From Gonium pectorale (Eukaryota > Chlorophyta > Chlorophyceae > Chlamydomonadales > Volvocaceae): a DNA stretch of 60,360 bases. The translations under genes and the position numbers were made by a program. The notes under the pieces were generated by a model. It made no database searches. It was not told the DNA's origin and worked only from the letters and a program-made list of their open reading frames with translations. This document shows, piece after piece, positions 36,601 through 47,749 of this stretch. The DNA lies in assembly GCA_001584585.1 (NCBI GenBank), contig LSYV01000005.1, positions 2,665,393-2,725,752 on the forward strand. The letters run 5' to 3'. Position 1 is the stretch's first letter; each line of letters begins with the position of its first letter.

Positions 36601-39535
36601 CTCAGCGCGCAACATGCACTGGCCTGACAGTTTGCTGGCGTCAGTGCCAAAGGTGCCAATACGTTGCAGAGCACCACGCTCCTTCCCGCACTCCACGCCC
36701 CTGCAATGTACCCACTGCCACCGCCGCCGCCGGCACCTACATCCGCAACACACCCGCGAGCGGGCATCGAACACGCACATCCGAGCACCCCTTCATCCCC
36801 AGCCCGTATGCAATTCCGCGGCACGCGTCCCGACCCATTTCCCTTCTTCATTACCCCGCCCCAAATTGCCATCCTAGCCGAGGAAGTTTGCGACATACCT
36901 GCCGGCCATCGCCCAGCTTGCCCACGGCACGAGGTCTCCCCCATCCCACCCCAACCCAACCCCAAACTGCTCCGCTCCGCCCCCCTCCCCCTCCGGCCCG
37001 CCTGCAGGTCGTCAACGTGTGGCGGGGCACCAACGCGCGTGACGGCCGCGTGCAGCACTTTACACACGTTCAGTTCGAGGAGCGCGAGGGCGCTGAGCGG
37101 GCAATGGCTGCGCTGCATCTGTCGGACTTCAACGGCCGGCAGGTCACCGTGGAGCCGGCCACAGCGGGTGGGTGGGGATCCGTCGGGGGGTGGGGGTGTC
37201 CTTGAGTAGAAAGGAATGACACGGCGTGGCGCATAGGATTGCCGCTGTTTCCCCGTTGGATTGGGGAACGGAAGGTGTTGAGGCTGTTGAATTCCACTAT
37301 TTTAAGGCCTTCTCCCGTGCGAGTATCGGGCTGTATGGGTACAGGCTTGCCACGCCCTCTCCTTGCAAACGCTTTGGGGTGCGTGACCCGTTCTAGTCCC
37401 GCTCGGCGCGGTCCTCGCTGCTCGCCAATCCCCTTACGCACCCCCCCCCGGCCCACGCATACTCGCACTTGCATACACACGCACGCGCATTTACCCGCCC
37501 AGGCACGGCCGGCACCGGGAGAGGTGCCGCGGGCAGCGGCGAGGGCGGCGCGGGCAAGCCGGTGGACGGCTGCTGGTTCTGCCTGGGCTCCGTGTCGGCG
37601 GACACGGAGCTTGTTGCCAGCGTGGGGGAGGAGGTGCGGAGGGCTCTGTGGGTGTGTGGGCGTGGGGATGGCTGGGGCAAGGCGGGGAAGGGGTGCGGCA
37701 AGCGGTGCCCGGATCTCCGTTGGGGATTGCTAGGAGATGACCACGGGCGTGTGGGGTGGATCTGGCTTCGGGTGGTAACCAGATGTGCTGTATTAGAGCC
37801 GCGCTGTCCGTGAGGGCAACCGGTGGCCCCAGGGAGCCGTTGGGATCAGGGTGCGAAGCGCGTGGCTCGGCCTTGCCTTTGCGCGGTTGAGTCAAGGGCG
37901 TCCCCCCGCGCTCTGCTTGCGGCCTTCCCCCTCCGTTGCGGCCGCAGATGTACCTCGCGCTGGATAAGGGCGCCATCACGCCCGAGCACGTGCTGTTAGT
38001 GCCCATCGACCACCACCCCGCGTCAGTGGGCCTGTCGCCAAACTGCTTTGCTGAGCTGGAGCGGTGGGTGGATCGGTCGGTCGGTTGGCGGATGGGTGGG
38101 CGGGCGGGCTGGAAGGGCGGGCGGCGGCGGCTGGGGTCCGGCGGCTTAGATACGCCGGCCGCGGAGGGATTCGGACGGGGGGTTTGCGGTACGGGTGTTG
38201 TGCTGGGGGGGTGCAGGGTGCGGCCGGGGCTCGAATGCGCGCCTTGCGCCATTCAGCTGTTACCGCCCGCGGCCTCAGAGGCGTCCCCTGGCTCCCTCCG
38301 CTCGCAACTGGCCGTGCCGCTGCGCCTTGACCGAGCCCGCCCGGCCCCATCGGGTCGCAGGTGCAGTCTCTGCGGTGCTTATGTTCATTGTAAACGCACG
38401 GAAATTGCTACTTGCTACTAAGGAGCTGATGCGGCACTGCACCCCTCACGGGGAGCCACCCCCCTCTCAGCCTCCCGCAGGAAGCCATGCCTTCCTCCCG
38501 TAACCTCTTTCCTATACACTACTTCTGCGTCCCGTTGCCAACCTCCACCCCCAACCACTGTACGGAAGAGTCCCGCCGGGTGCCAGGCCGCTCTAGTAAG
38601 CCAGTGAGCTCTAACGCCCCCCACTCCTATCCCGTGGCGCCGCCAGGTACCTTGCGGCGCTCCGCGCTCTCTACGCCTCCATGGGCCGGGAGCTGGTGGC
38701 CTTCGAGCGCCACCTCTCGCTGCGCAACAAGGGAGGCAACCACTGCCACGTTAACGTGCTCGCCGTCACGCCCGCCGCCGGCGCCCGCGCCGCGGGCGCC
38801 TTCCGCGCCGCCGCCTCCGCGGTGGGCTACCAGCTAGAGCTGCTGCCGCCGCCGGGGCGGGCTGGCGCCGGCTCGGAGGGCGACACGGAGGAGCTCCAGC
38901 GGCGGCTGGCGCAGGCGGTCGGCGGCACGGACTCGGAGTACTTCATGGCCATTCTTCCGGACGGCTCGCGGTTGGTGCGGCCGCTTATGCGAGGTGGGCA
39001 CCATGGGGCGCCTGCGGTGGGAGGGAGGGAGGGAGGGGCGCCAGTGGTCGCTGGCGCGCTCGGCTGCAGTACACGATGCCTTGCTGCCGTACACAAGGGG
39101 TAGCGTACAGGAACGTCGTTTTACCGCGACTGCTCGTCTCTTCCATGTGCCGTGGTGACTTTTGGGGTTGCCGCTCCCGTGCAAGCTCCCGCGCAAAATT
39201 CCGGAGGGAGCCGATGGTCACCAGCGATGTGGTGCCCGCGCGGGTGTGTCGATACTGCTCAGAAAATCAGCACATGACCACCCAACCTCCCCCCCTGCTC
39301 TAGTGGGAACGCCCTTCCCCATTTCTGACCCCCACCCCCGCTCCCTGCCCCGCGGCCCCCCACCCATCCCTCAGGTGAGCGCTGGCCCATGGCGCTGGGC
39401 CGTGAGGTGCTGGCCGAGCTGGCGGGCGCCCCGGAGCGCGCCTCCTGGAAGCAGTGCAGCAGCGCCCCCGACGAGGAGCGGCGGCGCGTGGAGCGCTTCA
39501 AGGAGCTGTTCAAGCCCTTCGACCCCATGCAGTGA
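33663..39535 (+). CDS. CWF19L1: CWF19L1-like protein (CwfJ family) with an inserted RRM
   Basis: Twelve exons: 33663-33792, 33920-34018, 34406-34482, 34774-34926, 35308-35404, 35530-35849, 36051-36251, 37008-37167, 37503-37633, 37948-38063, 38647-38993, 39375-39535. They give 663 residues with every phase agreeing. Residues 1-292 are the N-terminal metallophosphoesterase-like domain (KVLFAGAVEGDLPGVFKKV, GALFCVGQFF, PTYFIGGFG, VDVLLTCEWPRG, RYHIAGGEALHYARPPF). About 332-411 is an RRM, with RNP2-like VVVKNVPW and RNP1-like VQHFTHVQF. The CwfJ_C_1 domain starts at CWFCLGS (about 436) and includes the HIT-like GGNHCHVNVLAV near 533. CwfJ_C_2 closes the protein (EYFMAILPDGSRL, RWPMALGREVLAEL, WKQCSS). 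Family members (Drn1 in yeast, CWF19L1 in animals) associate with spliceosomes and the lariat debranching enzyme in the nucleus. Confidence 0.94.
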
Positions 39536-40913
39536 GGCGAATGAGGAGGCGGATGGGGCGGAGGGTGAGGCGCTGGAGGCGGCGACGATCTGCAGGACGT
39601 ATCGCGCACACGCGTGCCCTCAAAAGAGTAATCTGCACGCGGCAGGGCGCGAATGGAGTGAGGGCTGTTTGGGCAGTGCGTGGCAGCGGAGTGGAGCACC
39701 CTGGCCTGCGCAGGGCTTCTCCGGCTGCCGCTGCAAGGCTTTTACTGCATTGGCAATGCAGGACAGTGCCCACCTGCCCAGCGCACGCCTGTCGGACCTC
39801 CGCGTGCTGTAAGGTGGGCGGTGTCGGTAGCTTCTCACGGGCCGCCTTTGGCAGTCGGTTCCCGACGTCGCCCTGCGGCTATGACCGGCAGCGCGGGGGC
39901 ACAAGCCACTGCGGCTGCAGGCCTTGTTGCGTAATGTTGATCCTGGGTTTCGCCCGTTTGTAAGGTGGAAGGCTGCGGCTGGTTTGTGTGGAGTGATGAA
40001 TGCGCAAACGGTATGCTTGAAACAGTGGCAAGCAAGACAGGTAGCTAAGCAAGCAGCCTGGCAGGCGGCCCACCAGACTGCAGCAGGGTTGTGTGGAGTG
40101 TGAGGGGGCTGGGGTGGCAGCCATGAGAGGAGGGGGGCGCCGCACGCGAGGAAGGCAGGGAGCGCGGGTGGGAGGGTCGGGAGGGTTTTTCCCTCGTAAG
40201 CCGCGTTCCGTTCTGTGGCTGATGCTTGAATTGCGCCAGGGGGATCGGCGTTGGCAGGCCGCTGCGCAGCCCCATGTTGCCCCAGTGGCAAACTGCGGCG
40301 GTGTCCGAGCAGCCCACGAGCCGATAAGGCACCCGTATTGCAGGCGGGCGAGGCTTGAAGGGGGGAGTTACTTGGCGCCAACCACCGCGTTGCAGGACAC
40401 ACCAGAGAGCTCACGGCCTGCACCTCAGGTCGCACGGCGGAATGGGGAAGCATGCGTAGAAGTTGGAGGCGGCTGCGGCGGCTGGGTGAGGGCCCAGTGT
40501 AAGAAAGCTTCCGCACTTGCTACTGCCTCAGCGTGTGTGCGTGTCCACTCAGACCCAGTTGCGGCATTCCCGTTCAATACGGACCCGCTCATCCGTTGGG
40601 TTCGTAAGTCGCCGGCCGTGTGGGTGAGGTACGTGAGGTGCGAGTCAAGTAGGGTTCCACGATAGTACCCGGCATTAAGGTCAACATGAGTTCACCTTTC
40701 TTCCGCAGAATCGCGCAGGTCCGCATTGGCCCTTGGGCTCATCGTCTCGACGCGCTTGTTGTACATGCATATGCAACGGCCCTCAACCAACCACATGCAT
40801 TTTGAATTGCCGTCGACCCGTCAAGCACCACTCCTGACAACACATTACAATCTGACGTGACAAGTAGCTTTTGACGACAGCCCAATCAACGGACTTTTGA
40901 AGCTCGCCTCAAT
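39536..40913. other. Intergenic: 3' UTR of CWF19L1-like gene and upstream region of ADF gene
   Basis: No further gene is seen. Open frames in the stretch lack splice-supported continuity. The last few hundred bases are AT-richer and should contain the ADF promoter. Confidence 0.5.
39959..39963 (+). terminator. Candidate TGTAA polyadenylation signal of the CWF19L1-like gene
   Basis: A TGTAA pentamer lies about 425 bp after the stop codon at 39535, in the usual position. Confidence 0.5.
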
Positions 40914-43243
40914 ATGGGCGACTTGGCTGTCCTCAGAACGGCTAAGCAGGCCCTTGACGAAGGCCTAGTGAACCCTGAAGACTATGACTTCATCAAGAAG
41001 GCATTCCTGCGCGCACAGCAGATCAAGGCGGGATTGGACGCTGGCTTCATAAAGGAGGAGGACTTCGTCCAAGCGCGGGATTCCTTCCTTCATTCGTTGG
41101 ATTTTGCGCTCGTGGCGTCCGTCTCCGCGCAGCCGTCCGCGCTGCCCCCCTCTCAGACCCAATCGGTGCCGGGCAGTCCAAAAGCCGCGCCCCCGCCCAT
41201 CAACACGCGGCCACCCCAGGGTATTCAGTCGTTCAGGAGCAACGGCGCGGGTCGTGAATCGCCGACTGCGCTTCAGTCTGCCGGGCCTTCGGGGGGTGTC
41301 CCGCCGTTGCCTCCGTCCGCGCCGGCCGTGCCACGCGTGAGCGTTGGGCCCTCGGCTGCCGGGACGGTGCCCATCCCCACCGATCTGCCAACAACGCGCG
41401 GGCGCACTACCAGCATGGCCTCGGGCAAGGTGTGTTATGGGTTGATATTCCATGCTGGCCCCTGTTGGTGGCGTTCGCAGACCTTCCGCAATGACCCGCC
41501 TTGCGTGTCGGCTACCAATGGCATCGCAGCCGTGAAGGCTTGGGTGTCTGGGGAAGGAGCTTTTGGAGCATGGTGTATTAGTGGGTTAAGGATGGCATAG
41601 GGTCGTGGGACGCCGTATAGTCGCAGAAGTATGGTGCTGCCCCCACATGTCCAACAGTTCGCTGACGAGCGTCCCCTAGCATGTACACCACTGGCAGGCC
41701 AACCATAAAACCCCACTGGGAAGCGTGCCCGGACGCGACAGTGGGATTGGAGGGCCAAGTCACGTGCCTCATGATGTCCACGTGTTCATGCTGCATTCAG
41801 CTTGGGTTCGGTCTCGGCATGTCCACGCGGCCGCCCTCGAACACTTGCACTGCCTCCCCGCACACGCCAGCGCCTGCGCGATTGCTTATGCATTCCGCCC
41901 GTGACCCACATCTGCAGACGTCCATGTCGGGCATCTGCGTCAACGAGCAGTGCGTCGCCATCTTCAACCACATCAAGACCAAGTCCGCGGTGAGCGGTAG
42001 GGGGCCCGTCACCGTGCAGGCTTTGTTTCACTGGCACGGCGTGGGGCCTTGCCAGGAGCCTTGGCTTGGATGAATCCGCGGAGATTATTGTGACCATCCC
42101 TTGCAGTGCTAACTATTTAAGCGTTGCCATTTGTGGCTTTGGGGCCAGATTCTTCCGTGATACGGCATGACCCTGTTGCTTTGCGTTACACGTGCCTGCA
42201 GTACAAGTGGGTCACGTACAAGGTCAACGACGCCGGCAACGAGGTACAGTCAGGGGCGAGGAATTGAGGGGAGGCTATGATGGGCGCAAGTTTCGAAGCC
42301 CTCAGAAGCCACAGGACAATTAAGCCAATCGGTCGATGCTCATTTGCGTAATGCCCTAAGACGCGCATATGCATTCTCCCGCTCAATGCATGAAGCCTCT
42401 GAATGCCTGCGCCCTACCCGTGTTCCCGCTTCAGGTCATCGTGGACCAGCTGGGCGCAGGCGATTCGACGTACGACCAGTTCGTTGGCATCATGCCGGAG
42501 AACAACTGCCGCTACGCAGGTGGGTCGTGTCCCGCATTCGGCCCGATCTGTGGGCAACAAGCCGGGCGTTTGGATAGGGTGGTCCAAATAGCTGTGGGCT
42601 TTTGGCTCCTGCACCGGAAACGTGAGCGTTGTGCATATGTCACCGAGGGTTACGGCGTACTGGTTTTTGCACAGTGATGTTCGCCTGTGCTACTTTCCGC
42701 CTCGCAGTGTACGACTACGCATACCTTAATGCGGACACTAACCAGACTGTTCATAAGCTGGTCTTCGTGCACTGGTAAGGAGATTTCCTGGCGTGCAAAG
42801 TTGAATAGCTCGTGATACCCACGTAAAGTGGAGCTATTTGGGCCTGCCTCTTGCTTTCCGGGAGGTTCGACCCCACAGCTGCTGGCACTGCTCTTTGGCT
42901 CGACTTGTGGAAGCCCTGCTGGTGCCGCATCCGGGTGTGCCGTACACTCAGCGGAACTGAAAGGCGACGAAAGGGAACGGACCTTCCTCGCCTAGAGGCA
43001 GAACTGCTTAAGCAGCCTGTCAACAGAGTATTCACGTTTCACGGGTGTCAAACTGCGATGTATCCCCTCATCAGGGCGCCAGAGAGCAGCACGACAAAGA
43101 ACAAGATGATGTACGCGTCCACAAAGGACTTCCTCAAATCTTACCTGGACGGCCTGGGCGCGGAGCTGCAGGCCACCGACTTCAAGGAGCTCTCTGAGCC
43201 GGAGATGCGCGAGCGCGTGCACCAGGCCATCACGCGCAAGTGA
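40914..43243 (+). CDS. ADF/cofilin-domain protein with a long N-terminal extension
   Basis: Six exons: 40914-41429, 41918-41989, 42202-42243, 42435-42519, 42708-42774, 43075-43243. They encode 316 residues with all phases consistent. The last ~144 residues are a complete ADF homology domain: MSGICVNEQCVAIFNHIK at its start, where the first Ser is the usual inhibitory phosphosite position, then YKWVTYKVNDAG, YDQFVGIMPENNCRYAVYDY, VHKLVFVHWAPESS, and the actin-binding long helix KNKMMYASTKDFLKSYLDGL. The first exon adds 172 residues not found in ordinary ADF. These hold two tandem helical motifs (ALDEGLVNPEDYDFIKKAFL and GLDAGFIKEEDFVQARDSFL, SHOCT-like spacing) and then a Pro/Ser linker. ADF severs and depolymerises actin filaments in the cytoplasm; the extension may localise or oligomerise it. 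The ORF is uninterrupted from ATG to the exon-1 donor, so the extension is not an artefact of joining. Confidence 0.93.
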
Positions 43244-45463
43244 GGCTCTGGCCTTCACGGCAGCGGGGCTCCAGGCAGTGAGGCGCCCGCACCTCAGCAG
43301 CGGGGAGGCGGCTGCTGGCGGAGTGCATTACCGCGTGCATCAGGCATTCATGCCCACAGATGAGGGGAGCGCCCCTCGGGGGATAGTTGTGGGGTCGGCG
43401 GGCTCGGAAGGAGCCCGTGAGCGGCTGTGATTTAGCTGGTTGAGGGAGAGCGGCGGGGACTAGGTCGGGGCCTGTAGCGCGGGCGCGCTGGTCATCGGGC
43501 GCTGTCCTGGGAAAGGCTCCGATTGCGTAGCGGCCGTGGAGCTACGCCGCCGAGCTGACGCCACGGAGCCCATCCACGTGAGACCGGTGACGCCACGTAG
43601 AAGCAGTAGTGGGGGCATGATCGGTGGCGGTATTGGTACATGGCGGTAGCGTCATATGACGGGTAAGGGTATTGTTGAGCTTCTAGGCTGGGAGAGCAGC
43701 TTGCCGGTGTGGTGTCCTGCGGCTGGCACAGCGCACGGTTCACATGGATCGCGGCACCGCGACGCACTTAAGACTCGACAACTTCTAGCGGGGGGCTGAT
43801 GCAAGGAGGTTCGCGTAAAGAACCCAACAGTGTGCAACAAAGTGCTTTGTTGTGCAGGCACGCGGCTGCGGCCTTGCTGACTGTGCGACTGTCCTCGCGC
43901 TGGGATGGATGGGCAAGAGCACGGGACATAGTGGAGTAGGTAGGCACACGGCTTGGGCACTGCTTGCGGTGTACAACGCACGAAATGACTGGGCTGCACC
44001 ATGGGTTGGCGAGGTTTGTAGATCAGTGTCACACCTTTGTGGCGTGCGCTTTGCACAGCTGAATGACATGGTCCATGGCGTGGATCATTACGACTGGGCC
44101 TGGTCTTAGCATGGCGATTGCTGTATGGCTAACTTAGTGCATTGTGGCAAACCAGGGCGGTAAATGGCAGTACCCTCTCTGCCCCCTCTTCGCCTTGCCC
44201 CAGCACAGTGGTTCTTGGTTTTTGTTGGTGGAGAATGACGAATGAACATGTTTGGGCTTGTTGGTGGCTTGCCTTGATCCCGTGCCGCTCTCACGCAGGC
44301 AAAACGTGGTGCTTGCAACACCATGTTACACCGTCATTGCAAGACGGCCGAGGCACTGCACACGGTTTCATACCAGCGCGTGCTTTTGGTTACGCTTGCC
44401 TTTATGGAGAGCCGGCAAGAACGTGGTGTGCCGCTGTAAAATAACCATGGTGGGCTGCTGTTCCAGGAACGTCTTAATTCATCGCCGCAGAGGTGATCTG
44501 CGGAAGAACACGCTACATGAACAGCAATCCAAGCCGGCCAATTGAAAGCGGTGTGTCTCTTCCTCATTGTGACGGCACCCAGGGATCACGTGCCGCATGG
44601 GCTCTTGATTTCTCCGTTATCATCACCTCATCATCACCCGTCATCAGACGACCAGTCTGGCCTGTAACCCGCTCTAACCTTCAGCCCGACCGGCCGTGCG
44701 TCCGTTGGGGCAGCTAGGTAGCAGCTAGAGCGGGCCGCAAGCCGTAGTGGGCAGAGTGGGCGACGAATGTGACGGAGGACCGTGCGGAGGACAGCGGGAG
44801 GACTTGCGGAATATACACCGAATACCATTCTTTCTATCTTTCATTCAAGGTTTCTGGCCAGACCTTGGTTCCAACACTGCGCACGTCGACGCACATGAAC
44901 TTAACTGCACTTTAATGACAAAGCCTTTGATGCCCCTTATCGTGGCATGTCACCGCTTGTGAACCGTGCAGGCACACCATGGCGCGTTGATCAGTGTGAG
45001 CATTTGTCTCAAGTACAGTTGTCGTACAAGGGGCATCATGCCGAAATGACGTACTCAGCCACCATGCCCAATTTGTGCGATGGATCCATTAACACATGAA
45101 TAGACCAATTCGCCTGGGAACGTGCTCTCGCCACACCTGCAAGTTGGGGCGGCAGCTACACGCCAAAGTGGGATGTGCATGTGACCGTCATGTGCATTTA
45201 CCGTGCGCTGTGTGCCACGTGCACAGCTAAGTACTCACTCAGCATCTGGAGGCGCCGGGGGCTTGTGTGTACTAGTGTGTACGAAGCCCGCGCTCCATGA
45301 GACTGGATGCGCATGCCTGCGTCGCCTACGTGCAGTCGAAAGGTCGATGGTAGACATAAGATGTACTGAGCGCAGCTTGACATGGCGCAATTTGAGACTC
45401 TGAGCGGCGATGCCTTCCGTTTCCTGAACGTTCCGGACAAGCTGTAGCTCTTGTACAACATTA
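43244..45463. other. 2.2-kb intergenic stretch, no gene recognised
   Basis: It should begin with the ADF 3' UTR. Frames seen here (both strands) are short, lack splice-consistent partners and match no family I know. No tRNA-like fold stood out by eye. Confidence 0.45.
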
Positions 45464-45550
45464 TATGGCTAGTCGCAAATATGTTTGCAGGGTGAACCTG
45501 CACGGGCCTTTGGCTCGCTGGCGGAGCTCGCTCCGGTCTCGGTCGCACCC
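45464..45550 (+). repeat. Left inverted repeat flanking the Ala/Pro/Glu-repeat gene
   Basis: 87 bp starting TATGGCTAGTCGCAAATATG match the reverse complement of 47402-47496 almost perfectly. The differences are a GC-rich insertion of 8-9 bp in the right copy and a few substitutions. In both copies the strand reading outward-to-inward can be translated as MASRKYVCRVNLHGPLARW. Confidence 0.9.
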
Positions 45551-45821
45551 GGTCTCGGTCTCCACCGGTCTCATAATTTTGAGTATTTGCAAACTGCAGG
45601 AACTCACCTATACGCTGCAACTTTCCGCGCCCTCGGCGGTGCATGTCCGCAACCGGCAATACATGATGAGGCAGTACCTTTGATAGGAATCACCTCTCAA
45701 CTCGGCAGTTATCAGAAATCGAGCGGGGAGCGAGCGTTGGGTTTGGCGAGCCGCACAGTGAGCCGCACAGACGTTCGCGGGCCGCGATGCCTTCTTATTA
45801 TAATAATGCACTTGCGTCCAG

Positions 45822-47392
45822 ATGCCTGCGTCCAAGGAAACCTGGCGTCACAACCCTCACCAAAATGGGCCACTTCCCTGCGCGGCCCTCGCTCAAGTGC
45901 CTGAACACGAGGCACGCGACTTTGGCTTGACCTCCATTGAAAACGCCGCACGCGTTAGGCTTAGAAGAGCACGGAGGCAGAAATTGAAAGAATTGTCTGG
46001 GCCGAGTTCCAGCTCGGCTGCTGGTAGCTCAGTGAGCTCGTTTGACCGGGCCGCTGGCAAGCACCTGCTCCGCCAGCTCCAAATGCAGGGGGAGGAGAAC
46101 CTCCAGCTGCGCCAGCGCAACCTCCAGCTGGTCCAGCGCATCGCGCAGCTGGAAGCTGCGCAAGCTGCCAATCAGGCAGAGCTGCCGGCCGCGGACGCTC
46201 CGGCCGCGGAGGTGCCGGCCGCGGAGCTGCCGGCCCCCGAGCTGCCGGCCCCCGAGCTGCCGGCCGCGGAGGTGCCGGCCGCGGAGGTGCCCGCCGCGGA
46301 AGCTCCGGCCGCGGAGCTGCCGGCCCCCGAGCCGACGGCCGCGGAGGTGCCTGCTGTGGAGCTGGCACCGGTGGAGATGACAGCCCCAGAGCTGCCGGCC
46401 GTGGAGCCGCCGGCCGTGAAGCTGCGGCGGCGCAGAGGCCTCCTGCGGTATGTATGCGGGGCGGTGCTGTGCGGCGTGCGGTGGTGGGGCAAGACGCGGG
46501 GCGGTATGTATGTGGGGCGGTGCTGTGCGGCGTGCAGTGGTGGGGCAAGACGCGGGGCGGCGGGAGCTCGGCGCTGTATGGGGTAGGTTCTGTGGGGGGC
46601 TCAGCCCAGAAACGGTGATGGGGTGGAGGACAGGTGCCGGAAAGACGGCCAGTTTGTAGGGCGAGCCACACCACTGTTCCACCTCCTAAACGAGACGTCT
46701 GCCTTTGCTGAACCCACAGGTTCTGCCCGTGTTTCTAGGCCCTATGGCGAGAACATGCAGGTGAGAACACCCTGGGCAGTGTGGACAGAGCGGCTTAGAC
46801 ATGGCCATCGCCTGTGTGCCTGAACTCTTCTGTCCTCCTGCTCAAATGCAACCTCGCACCAGGGCTGCATGACCGTGCACCACCCGCCATCACACCCGCT
46901 CAGTCATCCAGGCCTAGGTCCCAAACCGTGGCTAGGCTGCCCGCCCTTGCCACGGCACCTGTTACCTATTCCCCCGCCCCCCGCCCTCGTTGTTGCAGGC
47001 CCGCAATGTCTATGCTGGGGAGCTGCCCAGGCCGGGGGCGCTTAGCCGGCCCGTGGTCCCCGCGGCCGCCGTCGCGGCTGGTGGGGGCGGTGGCGGTGGC
47101 GGGGAGGCCGCCGGCGTGGGCTGATGGGGCGGTGTTGCAGGAGGAGATGCCCGCAGCAGTGGCTGCGGGGGGCAACCATTCCCCTGACACCTGCATTTGG
47201 ACGTAGCAGGCTGCGGGGGGGGGGGGGCGGTGCATCGCAATAACGGATTGAGTTTGTGGGTCCGGGTGCAGGCACCTCCGCAGCGAGGGCAGCAGCGAGG
47301 GCAGTGAGGAGGAGGGCAGCAGCGAGGGCGGTGAGGAGGACGAGGGTTCAGGCGGCTCGGTGGCCCCACCTCGGAAGCGCTGCCGGAGCTAG
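45822..47392 (+). CDS. Coiled-coil protein with Pro-Ala-Glu pentapeptide repeats and acidic C-terminus
   Basis: The best phase-consistent model is 45822-46503, 46720-46760, 46999-47052, 47141-47202, 47272-47392 (319 residues). Exon 1 is firm; the third exon's donor is a guess. The N-terminal part has a basic stretch (RVRLRRARRQKLKEL), a Ser-rich spacer and a leucine-rich coiled coil (LLRQLQMQGEENLQLRQRNL). Then come about 16 tandem pentapeptides of the PAAEV/PAPEL type and a basic RRRRG. The C-terminus is Ser/Glu/Gly-rich and ends PPRKRCRS, a probable nuclear localisation signal. The basic-plus-zipper order recalls bZIP factors, but the 25-residue spacer is wrong for one. A nuclear, self-associating protein is likely; the function is unknown. 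The whole gene lies between inverted repeats, and the right repeat starts about 10 bp after the stop. Confidence 0.6.
46181..46430 (+). repeat. Coding minisatellite, 15-bp unit (PAAEV/PAPEL repeats)
   Basis: About 16 tandem 15-bp units built on CCGGCCGCGGAGGTG and CCGGCCCCCGAGCTG sit in frame inside exon 1 of the coiled-coil gene. The left units are most uniform and the right end is degenerate. Copy number is likely to vary between strains. Confidence 0.9.
46446..46557 (+). repeat. 56-bp tandem duplication carrying a 5' splice site
   Basis: Two copies (about 46446-46501 and 46502-46557) of a 56-bp unit lie at the end of exon 1. Each starts CG|GTATGTATG, a good donor. Because 56 is not a multiple of three, the first donor (exon end 46447) leaves phase 2 and the second (exon end 46503) leaves phase 1. 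Only phase 1 continues openly into the next exon found at 46720; phase 2 meets a stop within six codons. Confidence 0.85.
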
Positions 47393-47401
47393 GCAAGCCC
47401 T

Positions 47402-47496
47402 GGGTGCGACCTAGACCGGAGCGAGCCCCGGCCCCGCCCCAGCGAGCCAAAGGCCCGTGCAGGTTCACCCTGCAAACATATTTGCGACTAGCCATA
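47402..47496 (-). repeat. Right inverted repeat flanking the Ala/Pro/Glu-repeat gene
   Basis: This is the reverse-complement partner of 45464-45550. It has an extra GC-rich 8-9 bp near the middle and begins about 10 bp after the stop codon of the enclosed gene. The distance between the outer ends of the two copies is 2033 bp. Confidence 0.9.
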
Positions 47497-47749
47497 ATAT
47501 CAATCATAATATACTGCTGTACCTTATAAATGGCGCCAGAGCCCATGAGGCTTACGCGACTCGTACAGCCCTGCAGCCGCACGAAGGTTCGTACGACGGC
47601 GCGAAGTGAAGCTCTCACTCGCACGCACGCACTGCATCCTGTTGGCAGCAATTGAACGCCAATACCCGTATCGCTCAGCGTCGTCCTGTATCGCTCAGCG
47701 TCTGCCTCGGTGACACTTTGTGATGCGAGCATTGTAGAACGGAACGCGA

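Noticed and set aside
45822..46503. bZIP transcription factor
   Set aside because: A basic stretch and a leucine-rich coiled coil are present, but about 25 Ser-rich residues separate them, which breaks the fixed bZIP spacing. Kept as coiled-coil protein.
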